The position numbers and the translations under genes are program-made. Under the pieces are notes generated by a model. The model made no database searches. It worked only from the letters and a program-made list of their open reading frames with translations, and had not been told where the DNA came from. 15,000 nucleotides of DNA from Neocallimastix lanati (nom. inval.) (Eukaryota > Neocallimastigomycota > Neocallimastigomycetes > Neocallimastigales > Neocallimastigaceae): assembly GCA_016946835.1 (NCBI GenBank), contig JACVTC010000009.1:125001-140000 (forward strand). Reading direction: 5' to 3'. This document shows, one piece after another, positions 1-9,626 of this stretch. Each line of letters opens with the position of its first letter. Position 1 is the first letter of the stretch.

Positions 1-892
1 CTAATATTAAGGGTGTTCTACCCTTATCATCCCTCTTAAATAAATCGTCTCGATAGGCCAGTAGAATGGATAATGCTTTAGAATCCTTCTTTTCTATAAT
101 GACATAATGAACTAAGGATTGTTCTTCCTCCTGATCAATTTTATCTTTATAGTCATTGGTACTGAGAAGATGTTTCAAATACTTATATTTCTTCAAATTT
201 ATAATAAAATGAAGAGGTTGGTTAATTTGTTTAGGGGGATCTTCTTTTTTCAATTTAATCACGAAATATTTTTGAAGAAAGAACTCTATAAATACACGAT
301 CATAGAGGACATTTGTATTATAACTATTATTGAAAATGTTTTTATTGAAATAGGCACCATTATTAATTAAGAATTCAAAGAAATTTCGGTCATAGACATC
401 GGAATGAATGACCAAATAGGTCATTACGTTCATTCCTTCATATTTTTTATTTTCTTCATTAATCTCATCAAACAATTTATGATTAACAATCAAATTTTGT
501 GCTTTATAATACCCTTTTTTATTAATAAAATCAAATATTTTTTTCAAATCATCATTTTTAGATAAATTGTCATTACTATCACTACTACGATTTACTTTAT
601 TTTCTTGACTACTATTATTTATGTTATAATTCATACTACTGTCATCATCTTCATCTTCATCATCATCATCATCATCATCAATTTCATCCCCTAAAAGTTT
701 ATAGTTACGAAAATTCCAATGATTATCATTATTGAACGTATAATTTACGATATTTTCTTGATTATCATAATTTATCATATTATTTGTAAAATTCATTCTA
801 TTTATTGTATAATTTACATTATGGTTGTCATTATTATTATTATTATTATAATAATAGTAATAATAATTTTTATTATTATTATTATTATTATA

Positions 893-985
<93 letters not shown>

Positions 986-3900
986 GGTTTTCATTTGATT
1001 AATTATTTCTTTATATTTAGTTTCTCGATTGAAAGAGTGATGATTATGAATTTCATTAAATAAACGAATATTGGAAAGAGTCGGTTTTGCATTGATTCTC
1101 TCAATATTATCTTTAAGGGTCGCTATCGATTGTTCTCGATGATTAACAATATAAATGGCAGTAAAGAAGTGTTCAAGATTAATTTCATGAGAAAGGAGTT
1201 GACCATATTCTGAGTCTTCATTATACGGTAAACTTTGTTCCAAGAGTGTCTTCAATATTTCTTTATTTCCCTTTTGTTGAGCATATTTTAGGGGAGAGAG
1301 ACCATTTCTATTGACGGAATGGATATCAACACAATGAGAGATTAAAAAATCAACAAATTTTATATTTTTCTTGTAGATAGCATAGAGGAGAGGAGTGAGG
1401 CCACTAGGACTTTCATAATTTAAATTAATTTTATGACGATTGATTAACTCCAAGGCATCTTTTGGTGAACTATTATCAATGCATTGAAAGATTAAATCAT
1501 TATAATTGGTCCGTTGATCTATAATCTCGTTCCCTTTTTTTAAGATATCATAGATTTTAGTACTATGATTTAAGGCATATTCATAGACATCCTGTCCTAA
1601 AGCATTTCTCTTATTTAAATCAGCATGGTGAATAATGAGAGATTTGACAATTTCGGCATTATTATACTTTATAGCGTAAAATATTGGAGTATTATGGGAA
1701 TCATCTTCTTCATCGAGATTGGCATGATTTTTAATTAAAAGTATGGCAAAGAAAGTAAAATTATTTTCAATGGCAAAGATTAAAGGATACTTAATCTTCA
1801 TGATTTTATTCTCCTCCTTGTCATAGATGGTAAATCTGTCCTTCAATATTAGCTGAATAAAGTCAAAATTATTATAAATTTGTGCCAGGAACTTAGGAAT
1901 TCTAAATAGATCTTTATCAACGAAAGCTCCATTATTCAATAAAAGAGTATAGAATTCTTTATTCCCCCGATTATATTTTAATAAATATATTAGAGGGGTA
2001 TTGTTGAAATAATCTCTTATGTTGACATTCGCTCCTCTTTCAATTAAAAGTTTAGCATTAGTAAAATCTTCTTCAAAAACAAGAGTCATCAAGGGAGAAA
2101 ATTGATATTTACCACAAGTTTGATTTAAATCAATATTCGGTTTTTTCAAATGTTCCTGTATAAACGTCGTTCGTGTATCAATATTATTAATAATACATGC
2201 CGAATGTAGAATAGATTTATTAGTATCCTCTTTTATATCTTTTAAAACCTCCTTATAAACATATTCCATATAATTATAATCATCTCCATAATTATTTCCA
2301 AATTCATTTCCATATTCATTTCCATATTCATTTACATATTCATTTCCATATTCATTTCCATATTCATTTCCATATTCATTTCCATATTTATTTCTATATT
2401 CATTTCCATATTTATTTCCATATTCATTTCCATATTCATTTCCATATTCATTTCCATATTCATTTCCATATTCATTTTCATATTCATTTCCATATTCATT
2501 TCCATAATCATTTCTATAATCATTTCTATAATCATTTCTATAATCATTTCCATAATCATAATTAAATTCATAATCATTATTAAAGACTATTGGATCAACA
2601 TTACTGGAATTATTATTTTGAGAATGGATTTGTAAGAGTGATAGAATTTCCTGATTATTATTATTTTGAGCTAAATTTAAGGGATATATTCCTTTACAGT
2701 TACATTGAAAGATATTGGCCCCTTTTTCAATTAAAAGTTTTACAATTTCTACATTATTATTTTCGATGGCAAAAAGAAGTGGAGTAACGTCAATATTACT
2801 GAAATATTCATTGATATTTACACCACCTTGAATTAATGATTTTATAAATTCCAAGTTTCTTAAATCAATGGCAAAAAGAAGAGGTTCTTTTATAATATTT
2901 GGTCTTATTTTACCCATAATTCCTTCATTAATTAATACTTTTTTTTGGATGAAAAGTTGAATAAAGCATGGATTATTAATAATTTTTTCCATAAATTGAG
3001 GATCGAAGAATCGGACTTTATCAATGTAAGAATTATGCCTAATTAATAATCTGTAAATTTCTTCATTGACGATGGAATACTTTAACATATAGACTAAAGG
3101 AGTGTTGTCATAACTATCTTTAATATTAGGATCAGCGCCATTTCCAATTAAGAATTTAGCACATTCATATTTCTCATGAATAATAGAAAGCATTAATGGG
3201 GTGAGTTGGCGTTCCCCTAATGTTCGATTAATATCATATATATTTAAACGAATTAATGACTTTAGAATTTGAATATTTCCAATAATACAGGCCATCCCTA
3301 AAATGGTATATTCATTGCTGGAAGCATTGATAGGAATCGCTGAAATTTTATAATCTTCAGGGATATTATGTTTTTCCGAAGTTATAATTAGATTATTATT
3401 GTTATCATCATAATAAGTATTAGTATAGGTGTTGTTACCTATATTTCTAAGTGAACCCTCTTCTAAATTTAATAAGGTCTCATTATTCTCATTATTAATA
3501 TTATTTTCTTCTTCATAAATTATATTGTCATTCTTCAAATTATTTTCATCCAATGTGATTGATACCTTTTTAATTTTATTTTCATCTGAAATGATCATTT
3601 TTTCTTTATTTTCATTATCAAAGGAAGTAATCATTTCCTTTTTAATTTTGTCCTCTTCAGAAGTCATAATTTCATAATTCGTGTTATTACTTTCATCTGT
3701 TTCTTCTTCTTCTTTTGCTTCCTTTTCATAATTCATACTAATATCAGGAGTAATGAGGGTTTCAGATTCTTTGATTTCATTTTTGACATTAATATTATTA
3801 GTATTATTACGATTATTAGGTTTAAAATCTATGATTTCTTCATGAATTACTTCATCCATTGGATTCACATGTTCCTCTTTATATTCTCTGGATTCCTTTT

Positions 3901-6873
3901 CATTATTACTTTTTACTTCTGTTTGATGTTTCTTAACTGAGTCATTCTTTGTTGGCTTTTCTTTACCGGTATCGTCTCTATCTACTTTATTCTCTTGAAT
4001 TTCTTGAATTTCCTGATTTTCTTGATTTTCTTGATTTTCTTGGTTTTCTTTATTCTCTTTACTTCTAGTACCACTATTCTGATTGCTATTTGATTCCTTT
4101 TTAAAGTCCCGATAAATTGGGGCAATTTTCCCTTTTATGGTAAGGTAGTCAAACACGTCACATTGAGATAGACTTTGAATCAACCGATCAAATCCAAAAT
4201 CAATTATTTTCTTTATTCTTTGTCTATACTTTTCCTTTTCATAGGTATTTACATAATGAAACAGTAATAACTTTGTCATATCTTTTTTATGAAGTTCAAT
4301 GGAATACTTTAAAGGATATTTTCCATGCGCATCACACTCTTCAAAATTTATTTTTGAACTATTTAAAAGTAAATTAAAAAAATTCTCATCATCTACCTGC
4401 TCTATGACATAAAATATACAAGGTTTTCCATTCTTTCCTTTTTCATTTAAAATATGGCAGTGTTCCAACAAACATCTGGCCAAATTGATAAGATTATTTT
4501 CAATTGAAAAAATAAATGGGGTGTTGACATAAATAATTTCATGAACATCATGATCATCATGATTATCATCATGAGAAAGATAAAATCCTTCTTTTAGGAT
4601 GGCGTTGATCAAGCTTTCGTTATCGATAATTTTTGATATCCATTCACTTGTAAAATAGGTTTGATCAATAAATGCTCCATTTTTTAATAAAAACTGAAAG
4701 AGTCGCTCCTCTTCCACTCCATTTTTGATCATATAAAGAAGTGGAGTATCATTATTTTTATCGGATAGATTAACGTTGCTCTTAATTTCATTACTTAATA
4801 GTTCCATAGCACCATCAAAATTTCCTTTTTTTATTGCCATCATTAAAGGGGTATTTTTATTATTGTTGTCAGTCATATTTACATTCTTTTCTGTAATTAA
4901 TTTAGGAATATATTTATTATTCTTATATTGGCAAGCCATATGTAGTGCAGTGAATCCATCATGATCAGTATCTGTGATATCCTTATCCTCATTATGATCC
5001 AAAAGAATATCAACTATTTCTGGTAAAACTTCAACATTTTTCATGGCATATATTAATGGAGTGGTACCGCCGCAATCAGTGACATTGAAATTTATTTTCC
5101 CACTTTTTACTAATAGATTTAAATAGTCCAATTTCTTACTATTAATAGCATAAAATAAGCATGGGGTATTATTTTCATCGACTTCATCAATTTGATCATA
5201 ATATTCTAAGAGAGCATCGGTTAATTCAAAAAGATCATGTTCAATAGAAAAGATGAGAATTTGTTTTATGGGTATATTTTTCTTACTTTTAAAAACATTG
5301 ATGCCATTCTTCATTATTACTTTCAAAAATGACGAATTTTTAACCATACTTAATAGCAATGATTTTTGTTTAAATTCATTATATTTAATATAAGCTCCAT
5401 GCTTAATTAATAATTCATAGATAGGAGAATTATCAATTTCTTTACTAAGCATATATATTAATGGTCTTTCACCATCATTATTACCTTCAAGATTAGTATT
5501 AATATCAAATTTGGTGTTGGAGAGTAGTACTTTAGCACATTCATAATGACCATTTTTAATGGCTATCATTAATGGCGTCAGACCATTTCTATCTTTAAAA
5601 TTGATGGCTTTATCGGTAACTATTTTAGGTATAATTCGATAATTATTATATTGACAAGCAATATGAAGAAGGGTAGTACCTCTATTTTCAATTATCCAAT
5701 CCTTTTCCGATGAAGAGTCTAAGAGTAAATCCTGTATTTCAGGAGACTCTTGGCAATACCGTATAGCATACATTAAAGGAGTTTCCAGAGCCTCATTTTT
5801 AATATTAATGTTAAAATTGTCGCTTGCAAGAAGAGTTTTTAATCCATAATAATGTTTTTTTTGAATTTCTTCAAAGATAATATACTTTTTCCTTTTTTTA
5901 TATTTCTCCCTTCTCTTGTCACTAATCGAACGAATTTTATCTAATTTAGAGAGACATTGTTTAAAGTTTGGTTGTTTATTAGCTTTATATTCATTAATAA
6001 TAGTTTGATAAATATTTGATTTAAAAAAAGATTCCACTCCTATGTAATTTATTATTAATTTAATTATATTAAAAAATTTATCGTTTTGTTGGACTAAAGA
6101 TAACACTATCCTAATATTAATTAAATTTATATATTTAATATTATCATTAATTATACTTTTGAAATTTTTTTTTGATATGCTTTTCTTTTGTTTACTAAAG
6201 AACAATAATGAAAGGATGGGACCATAATTAATGGTTGAATAATATTTGAATATAAATTTTAATATATCAAAATAAATGTTTTTATTACTTAGGATAGAAT
6301 CCAAAATTATAACCTCAATCACACTTAATTCGTCAACTGTATTATCAGAATGAAAATTCATAGAAAAATCAGGTCTAAAATTTACATCTATTCCATTAGT
6401 AATTAAAAATTGAACTCTTTCTTCAGTAAATAATCCCTTACTTCTACAATTAAATAACGAAAATAATAAATTACTTCTAACTTTTGGATTAATATTACTA
6501 AATTTACTAGCCTCAAAATTTTCATCAAAGGACGCATTAATATTAAATCCATGTCTTAAGCAAAGTTCAAAAAGGTAATACTTTTCATTTACTAATAGAA
6601 AATATAATAAAAAAACTTTCTGGTGTTCATTTACTCTATATTTTTCCAAAAAATATTCAATTCGGTTATAAGGTAAATTAAACTCAACAGCATGATAAAT
6701 TATGGATGACCCTTTATCATAACATTTAAATTGTTTTTCAAAAGCTTTAATTTTATTTTCAAAATCTTGGTATGACCGAGATTTTGAAATCTCAAATATA
6801 ATTCCAAAACTATTTATATTTTATATATTCATATATATTCATATTATAATTTCAAAAATTATTTTTATTTATG

Positions 6874-6905
<32 letters not shown>

Positions 6906-7136
6906 TTATATATTTAATATTATTAAAATAAATAATGATAAAATTATATATTTTTATATTATATATATATATATATATATTTATATTTAGAAATATTTTT
7001 TTTTCATTTATATATATTTATATTTAGAAAGGTTTTTTTTTTTTTCATTTATATATATTTATATTTATAAATATTTTTTTATATATATAATTTACCATTC
7101 TAAATCAAACAGTATATTATCAAAGTACTCTTTCAT
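1..7136 (-). CDS. Giant ankyrin-repeat protein, 3' end outside window
   Basis: Two exons are proposed: 7136-7096 and 6809 to the left edge, giving at least 2283 residues with no stop reached. I followed the exon 2 frame triplet by triplet and found no stop from 6820 to 2. Ankyrin signatures are plentiful, for example GLTPLMIAIKNGHYECAKVL near residue 445, DGFTALHMACQYK near 635, TPLLFAIENNNVEIVKLLIE near 1350 and KGRTPLIL at the edge. Approximate layout: divergent N-terminus 1-310; basic KRREKYKKRKK near 314, which could be a nuclear signal; ankyrins 330-890; E/K/N/Q linker 910-1167; ankyrins 1170-1420; Tyr-Gly-Asn-Glu repeat 1425-1523; ankyrins 1530-1920; Asn tract 1956-2007; acidic run near 2050-2065; ankyrins to the edge. 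No signal peptide or membrane segment is seen. Ankyrin repeats are protein-binding scaffolds; the partner is unknown. The start is chosen by the intron and an A-rich lead-in to ATG 7136. The first Met in exon 2 is only at 6361. Confidence 0.9.
600..710 (-). repeat. Acidic Asp/Glu tract
   Basis: In the ankyrin gene frame, plus-strand ATC/TTC triplets from about 638 to 678 code a run of Asp with some Glu (GDEIDDDDDDDEDEDD), followed by an Asn/Ser-rich stretch. With the neighbouring Asn tract it makes a disordered-looking linker before the last visible ankyrin block. Confidence 0.85.
830..985 (-). repeat. (AAT)n tract coding poly-Asn
   Basis: These 52 in-frame codons are almost all AAT (plus-strand ATT), with scattered TAT/TAC (Tyr) and one AAA (Lys). 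The tract sits inside the ankyrin gene between the fourth and fifth super-modules. Near-pure codon use means the DNA is a microsatellite as well as a coding tract, so its length should vary by slippage in whole codons. Confidence 0.93.
2282..2575 (-). repeat. 12-bp minisatellite coding a Tyr-Gly-Asn-Glu repeat
   Basis: About 24 imperfect copies of a 12-bp unit (plus-strand ATTTCCATATTC) lie in frame in the ankyrin gene and code repeated EYGN. Toward the protein's N-terminal side the unit drifts to DYRN. Other changes give ENEY and INEY-type units. A second minus-strand frame over the same DNA is also open and would read Met-Asn-Met-Glu repeats; that is only a shadow. The tract sits between the third and fourth ankyrin super-modules. 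Confidence 0.93.
3350..4125 (-). other. Low-complexity E/K/N/Q linker inside the ankyrin gene
   Basis: The gene frame continues but ankyrin signatures stop for about 260 residues. The stretch is rich in Glu, Lys, Asn, Thr and Ser, with runs such as EAKEEEETDE and a repeated QEN/QEI motif at about 3990-4062. It reads as a disordered spacer between the second and third super-modules. No folded domain is recognised. Confidence 0.8.
6872..6905. repeat. Compound (TA)n-(TG)n microsatellite
   Basis: A run of TA dinucleotides changes into TG dinucleotides at about 6891. It lies inside the proposed intron of the ankyrin gene. A further pure (TA)n run is at about 6958-6980. Confidence 0.9.
6981..7080. 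repeat. 37-41 bp AT tandem repeat, about 2.6 copies
   Basis: A unit beginning TTATATTTAGAAA, then a T run, then CATTTATATATA starts at 6981 and again at 7018; a partial third copy starts at 7059. Copies differ mainly in T-run length. It lies within the proposed intron. Confidence 0.8.
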
Positions 7137-7743
7137 TTTTTTTTTAAAGTTTTTTTAAAAAAATATTTACTTGTTCGATACTTTATCAACGAAAAAAAAA
7201 TAAATGAATAAATAAATAAATAATTTTTGGACATATGTAAAAAATATAAAAATTATAGTTTAATTATTTATAAATTAAAAAAAATAACAATTCAAAATAA
7301 TAAATGAATCATAGAATGGAATAATTAACTAACTAATTGAATAATAATTAAATAATTGAATAATTGAATAATAAATAATGGAATAATAAATAATAAATAA
7401 TTAAATAATAAATGATAAATAATAAATAATAAATAATTAAATAATTGGTTTATTAAATAATTAAATAATAAATGATAAATAATAAATAATAAATAATTAA
7501 ATAATTGGTTTATTAAATAATTAAATAATTAAATAATTAAATAATTAGTTTATAAAATAATTATCAACTATTGATAAAAATAGCAATAGTAGTATAGTAC
7601 TGATGATGGTGGAAATAGTAGTTAAAGTAATATAGTTACCCTAATATATCTATTATATATTATTTTTTTTTTTATTTTTTTTTCTGTTAAATCATATTAA
7701 AAATATTATATATATTTAATTATATATTTTTTATATACTTTTC
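7137..7743. other. AT-rich upstream region of the ankyrin gene
   Basis: No coding signal on either strand. It holds A/T runs, TAAA/TAAT short repeats and the 60-bp duplication. Transcription of the ankyrin gene presumably starts here because ATG 7136 faces left, with A9 directly before it. No discrete promoter element can be singled out in such composition. Confidence 0.6.
7401..7520. repeat. Perfect 60-bp direct tandem repeat (2 copies)
   Basis: Bases 7401-7460 and 7461-7520 are identical across all 60 positions, including the less simple core AATAATTGGTTTATTAAATA. Flanks continue with similar but non-identical AATAAATAAT sequence. Confidence 0.95.
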
Positions 7744-7816
7744 GATGTGGTACCGCCCTTTGGACACTCTCAAGACATATTAAAGAACAACACTTTTGTA
7801 TGCTTTGACATAGGCG
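7744..7816. other. Isolated GC-richer island, function unknown
   Basis: 31 of 73 bases are G or C, while the flanks on both sides are nearly pure A/T. Neither strand has an ORF longer than about 13 codons. It does not fold into a tRNA by eye and does not match U6 or 5S rRNA as I know them. Candidates are a small non-coding RNA, a regulatory block about 610 bp upstream of the ankyrin start codon, or a scrap of an old element. Confidence 0.35.
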
Positions 7817-7973
7817 AAAAAAATAAAAAAATTAAAAAATAAAATTATATTATAAAAAATTATATTAAAAAATTATATTAAAAATATTATATTAAAAAAA
7901 AATTAAATTTTAAACCTTAAAATATATAAAAAAAATTTTTTCATTTAATATATCCAAATAAAGTTTTATTAAT

Positions 7974-8684
7974 TGAATGTAATCTTGAAATTACTTTATT
8001 GATATGAAAGAGAAATAAAAACTCTAATTAATAATAAATTTATGTTAATTAATAAATGGTGTAAAAGCATAAATTTATGTATTAATCGAGTTTTTATTGT
8101 ATTTATATTAGAAATTAATTTATATAATTTTATTATTTAATTTTAACATTAATGAAAATAAATTTAATACTTTAATATAGGAAAACTTTATTATAGTAAA
8201 TAATTATAAAAGAGAAAAATACTTAAAAATAGTTTTATTTCTTTGTCCAAGAATAAGAGTAGATTATAGTAATTCTTGAGATCAAGATATGAAAATAAAT
8301 ATTAATTTTAGGAATAAATGTTAGTTTACATTTTAAATAATGATAAGTAAATGTAATTCTTCAAAATAAATAAAATTTAAATAAAATAATTTTTTATAAA
8401 ACATATAAATTATATCACCCATTTAAAAGAACAAACCTTAAAAGAGCCGAACCTGAACTTCGTACTTTATCATTATTTATTATATTTTTATTTTTATTAT
8501 TAATTAAAGATTAATTTATATATTTCATTAATTATTACATGAATATCTTATGCTGCTACAATATGTATATCATACAATGTACATAATGGTTAAGCCATAA
8601 TTGCAACACATTTAATTATAATTAACTATTAACTAAATCTAAGAAATAAATATATATTAAATATTATAGACTTTATTTCTAACA
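7974..8684 (-). repeat. Putative 3' LTR of the copia element (inner edge clear, outer edge not)
   Basis: Just after the copia polyprotein stop, the minus strand reads a purine-rich AACTTTAGGAGTAG followed by TGTTAGAAATAAAG. This is the usual copia arrangement of a polypurine tract directly before an LTR starting TGTTAG. The LTR start is therefore placed at 8684. The outer end is a guess: a CA on the minus strand at 7975-7974 would be a permitted terminus. No second LTR is in the window to confirm it. Confidence 0.35.
8014..8098. repeat. Imperfect inverted repeat, 31-bp arms
   Basis: The left arm 8014-8044 starts AATAAAAACTC and ends ATAAATTTATG. The right arm 8068-8098, reverse-complemented, starts and ends the same way with a few mismatches and one small gap between. 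The spacer is 23 bases. It could form a long hairpin, or be the core of a small inverted-repeat element. Confidence 0.8.
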
Positions 8685-8705
8685 CTACTCCTAAAGTTTA
8701 GAATA

Positions 8706-9485
8706 TTAAAATTCATACATAATTAGATCTCTAAACTTTTTCATAGCATTACTATTTAAGTATTTTGTAAAACCATCTGCAAGATTATCTTGAGATTTTA
8801 TGTAATGCAAACGAAATTTTATTTTCTTTAACGTAATCCCTGACAAAGTGATATTTGATATCAATATGTCTCTTATTTTGATTTATGGTTTCGTTCTCGC
8901 TGATGTATATTGCAGCTTTGTTATCTATATTTATATTGATGCATTTGCAGTTTTCACCCAATTCATTAAGAATATTTTCGTACCATACGCATTGATTTGC
9001 ACATGTTCCTAAGGCATAATATTCACTTTCGGCGGTTGATGAAGATACAATGTGTTGTAGTTTTGAGTACCAACCAACAGGACCTGTTCCAATTAATATG
9101 ATGATACCTGTTGTTGATCTTCTTGTTATTTCATCTCCTCCATAATCTGAATCTACATATGCTCTTTTCAAATTATCTTTGTTAAATTTTATTCCATAAT
9201 TTTTATTACCTTTGAGATATCTAAATACTTTAAGTAGATTAAACCAACCTTCATAAGAAGGATTTTTTGATTTTCTAGATGCCTTGTTAACGGTAAAAAG
9301 TATATCCGGCCTAGTACAAAGTCCTAGATACATCAGGCTTCCTATGGTTTGTTTATATTTCGTTAACATTAAAATTTTTATTTCTTAATTCCTCTATATT
9401 TTCAGGAATCATATTAATCATATTATTAACTGGTTTGTAATTTTCTATATTAAATTTCTTCAATAAATTTAATTTCTTCATATTT
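8706..9485 (-). pseudogene. Ty1/copia polyprotein remnant: RT end and RNase H
   Basis: The central open stretch (9369-8785, 194 codons) is a copia RNase H region. It has the GSLMYL..CTRPDI lead-in and the acidic residues expected at the active site: DSD at 73-75, AESEY at 113-117 and IDNKAAI at 148-154, then RHIDIKYHF at 167-175. The homologous frame breaks near 8820: the true C-terminus, with LHYIKSQDNLADGFTK, continues one frame over to a TAA at 8706-8708. Upstream it breaks again near 9360: KKLNLLKKFNIENYKPVNN, the end of the reverse transcriptase, lies in another frame up to about 9485. Gag, protease, integrase and most of the RT are absent. It is a dead fragment; both breaks are seen directly. 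Confidence 0.9.
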
Positions 9486-9509
9486 TAAACAACCTGAAGA
9501 CTGTAGTGA

Positions 9510-9626
9510 GGATGGACTCAACTATTAATAGAAGATTTTTTATCTGATGATGGTGCTGCTACTAGCTTTTTTGATAAAAGTTTTATTGAATTACATAATA
9601 TTCCATACTCAAGTAATCATTGTTGA
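9510..9626 (+). pseudogene. Retropepsin-like fragment (gypsy-type protease remnant)
   Basis: An open stretch of 38 codons between TGA stops reads LLIEDFLSDDGAATSFFDK, then SFIELHNIPYSS. Retroelement aspartic proteases commonly carry LIDSGATSSFI followed by (K)SFV..HNIP, so order and spacing fit, with the catalytic motif altered (DDGAA for DSGAT) and extra residues before it. It is on the strand opposite the neighbouring copia fragment, so it comes from a different insertion. No integrase or RT follows it. It is too short and degraded to be active. Confidence 0.42.

Larger units (their letters stand above)
6810..7095 (-). other. Intron 1 of the ankyrin gene
   Basis: Exon 1 codes 13 residues starting MKEYF and ends with two spare bases, TG, directly before a GTAAAT donor. 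Unspliced, the frame stops at the next codon. The acceptor is AATAG at 6811-6810, and the next base, T at 6809, completes a Cys codon in the 2270-codon frame. There is no other AG dinucleotide on the minus strand between donor and acceptor, so this is the only possible AG acceptor. The intron is almost pure A/T and carries a (TA)n-(TG)n tract and a 37-41 bp tandem repeat. No clear branch-point consensus is visible. The splice is inferred from sequence alone. Confidence 0.72.

Noticed and set aside
119-1063. Plus-strand open frames at 119-370, 719-1063 and 805-1002 (Ile- and Tyr-rich)
   Set aside because: They are antisense shadows of the ankyrin gene; the Ile and Tyr runs are the complement of the Asn tract read in other frames.
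2282-2575. CRISPR-like array
   Set aside because: The repeats are contiguous 12-bp units in a coding frame, with no unique spacers, in a eukaryotic context.
2332-2577. Minus-strand frame of repeated Met-Asn-Met-Glu
   Set aside because: It overlaps the same 12-bp minisatellite in the wrong frame; the ankyrin frame runs through it without a stop and continues on both sides.
2590-4964. Plus-strand open frames at 2590-2787 and 4776-4964
   Set aside because: Both lie antisense to continuous ankyrin coding sequence and show no family features.
7744-7816. tRNA, U6 or 5S rRNA gene in the GC island
   Set aside because: No cloverleaf, no tRNA A/B box pattern and no match to U6 or 5S sequence as known; no T-run terminator follows directly on the plus strand.
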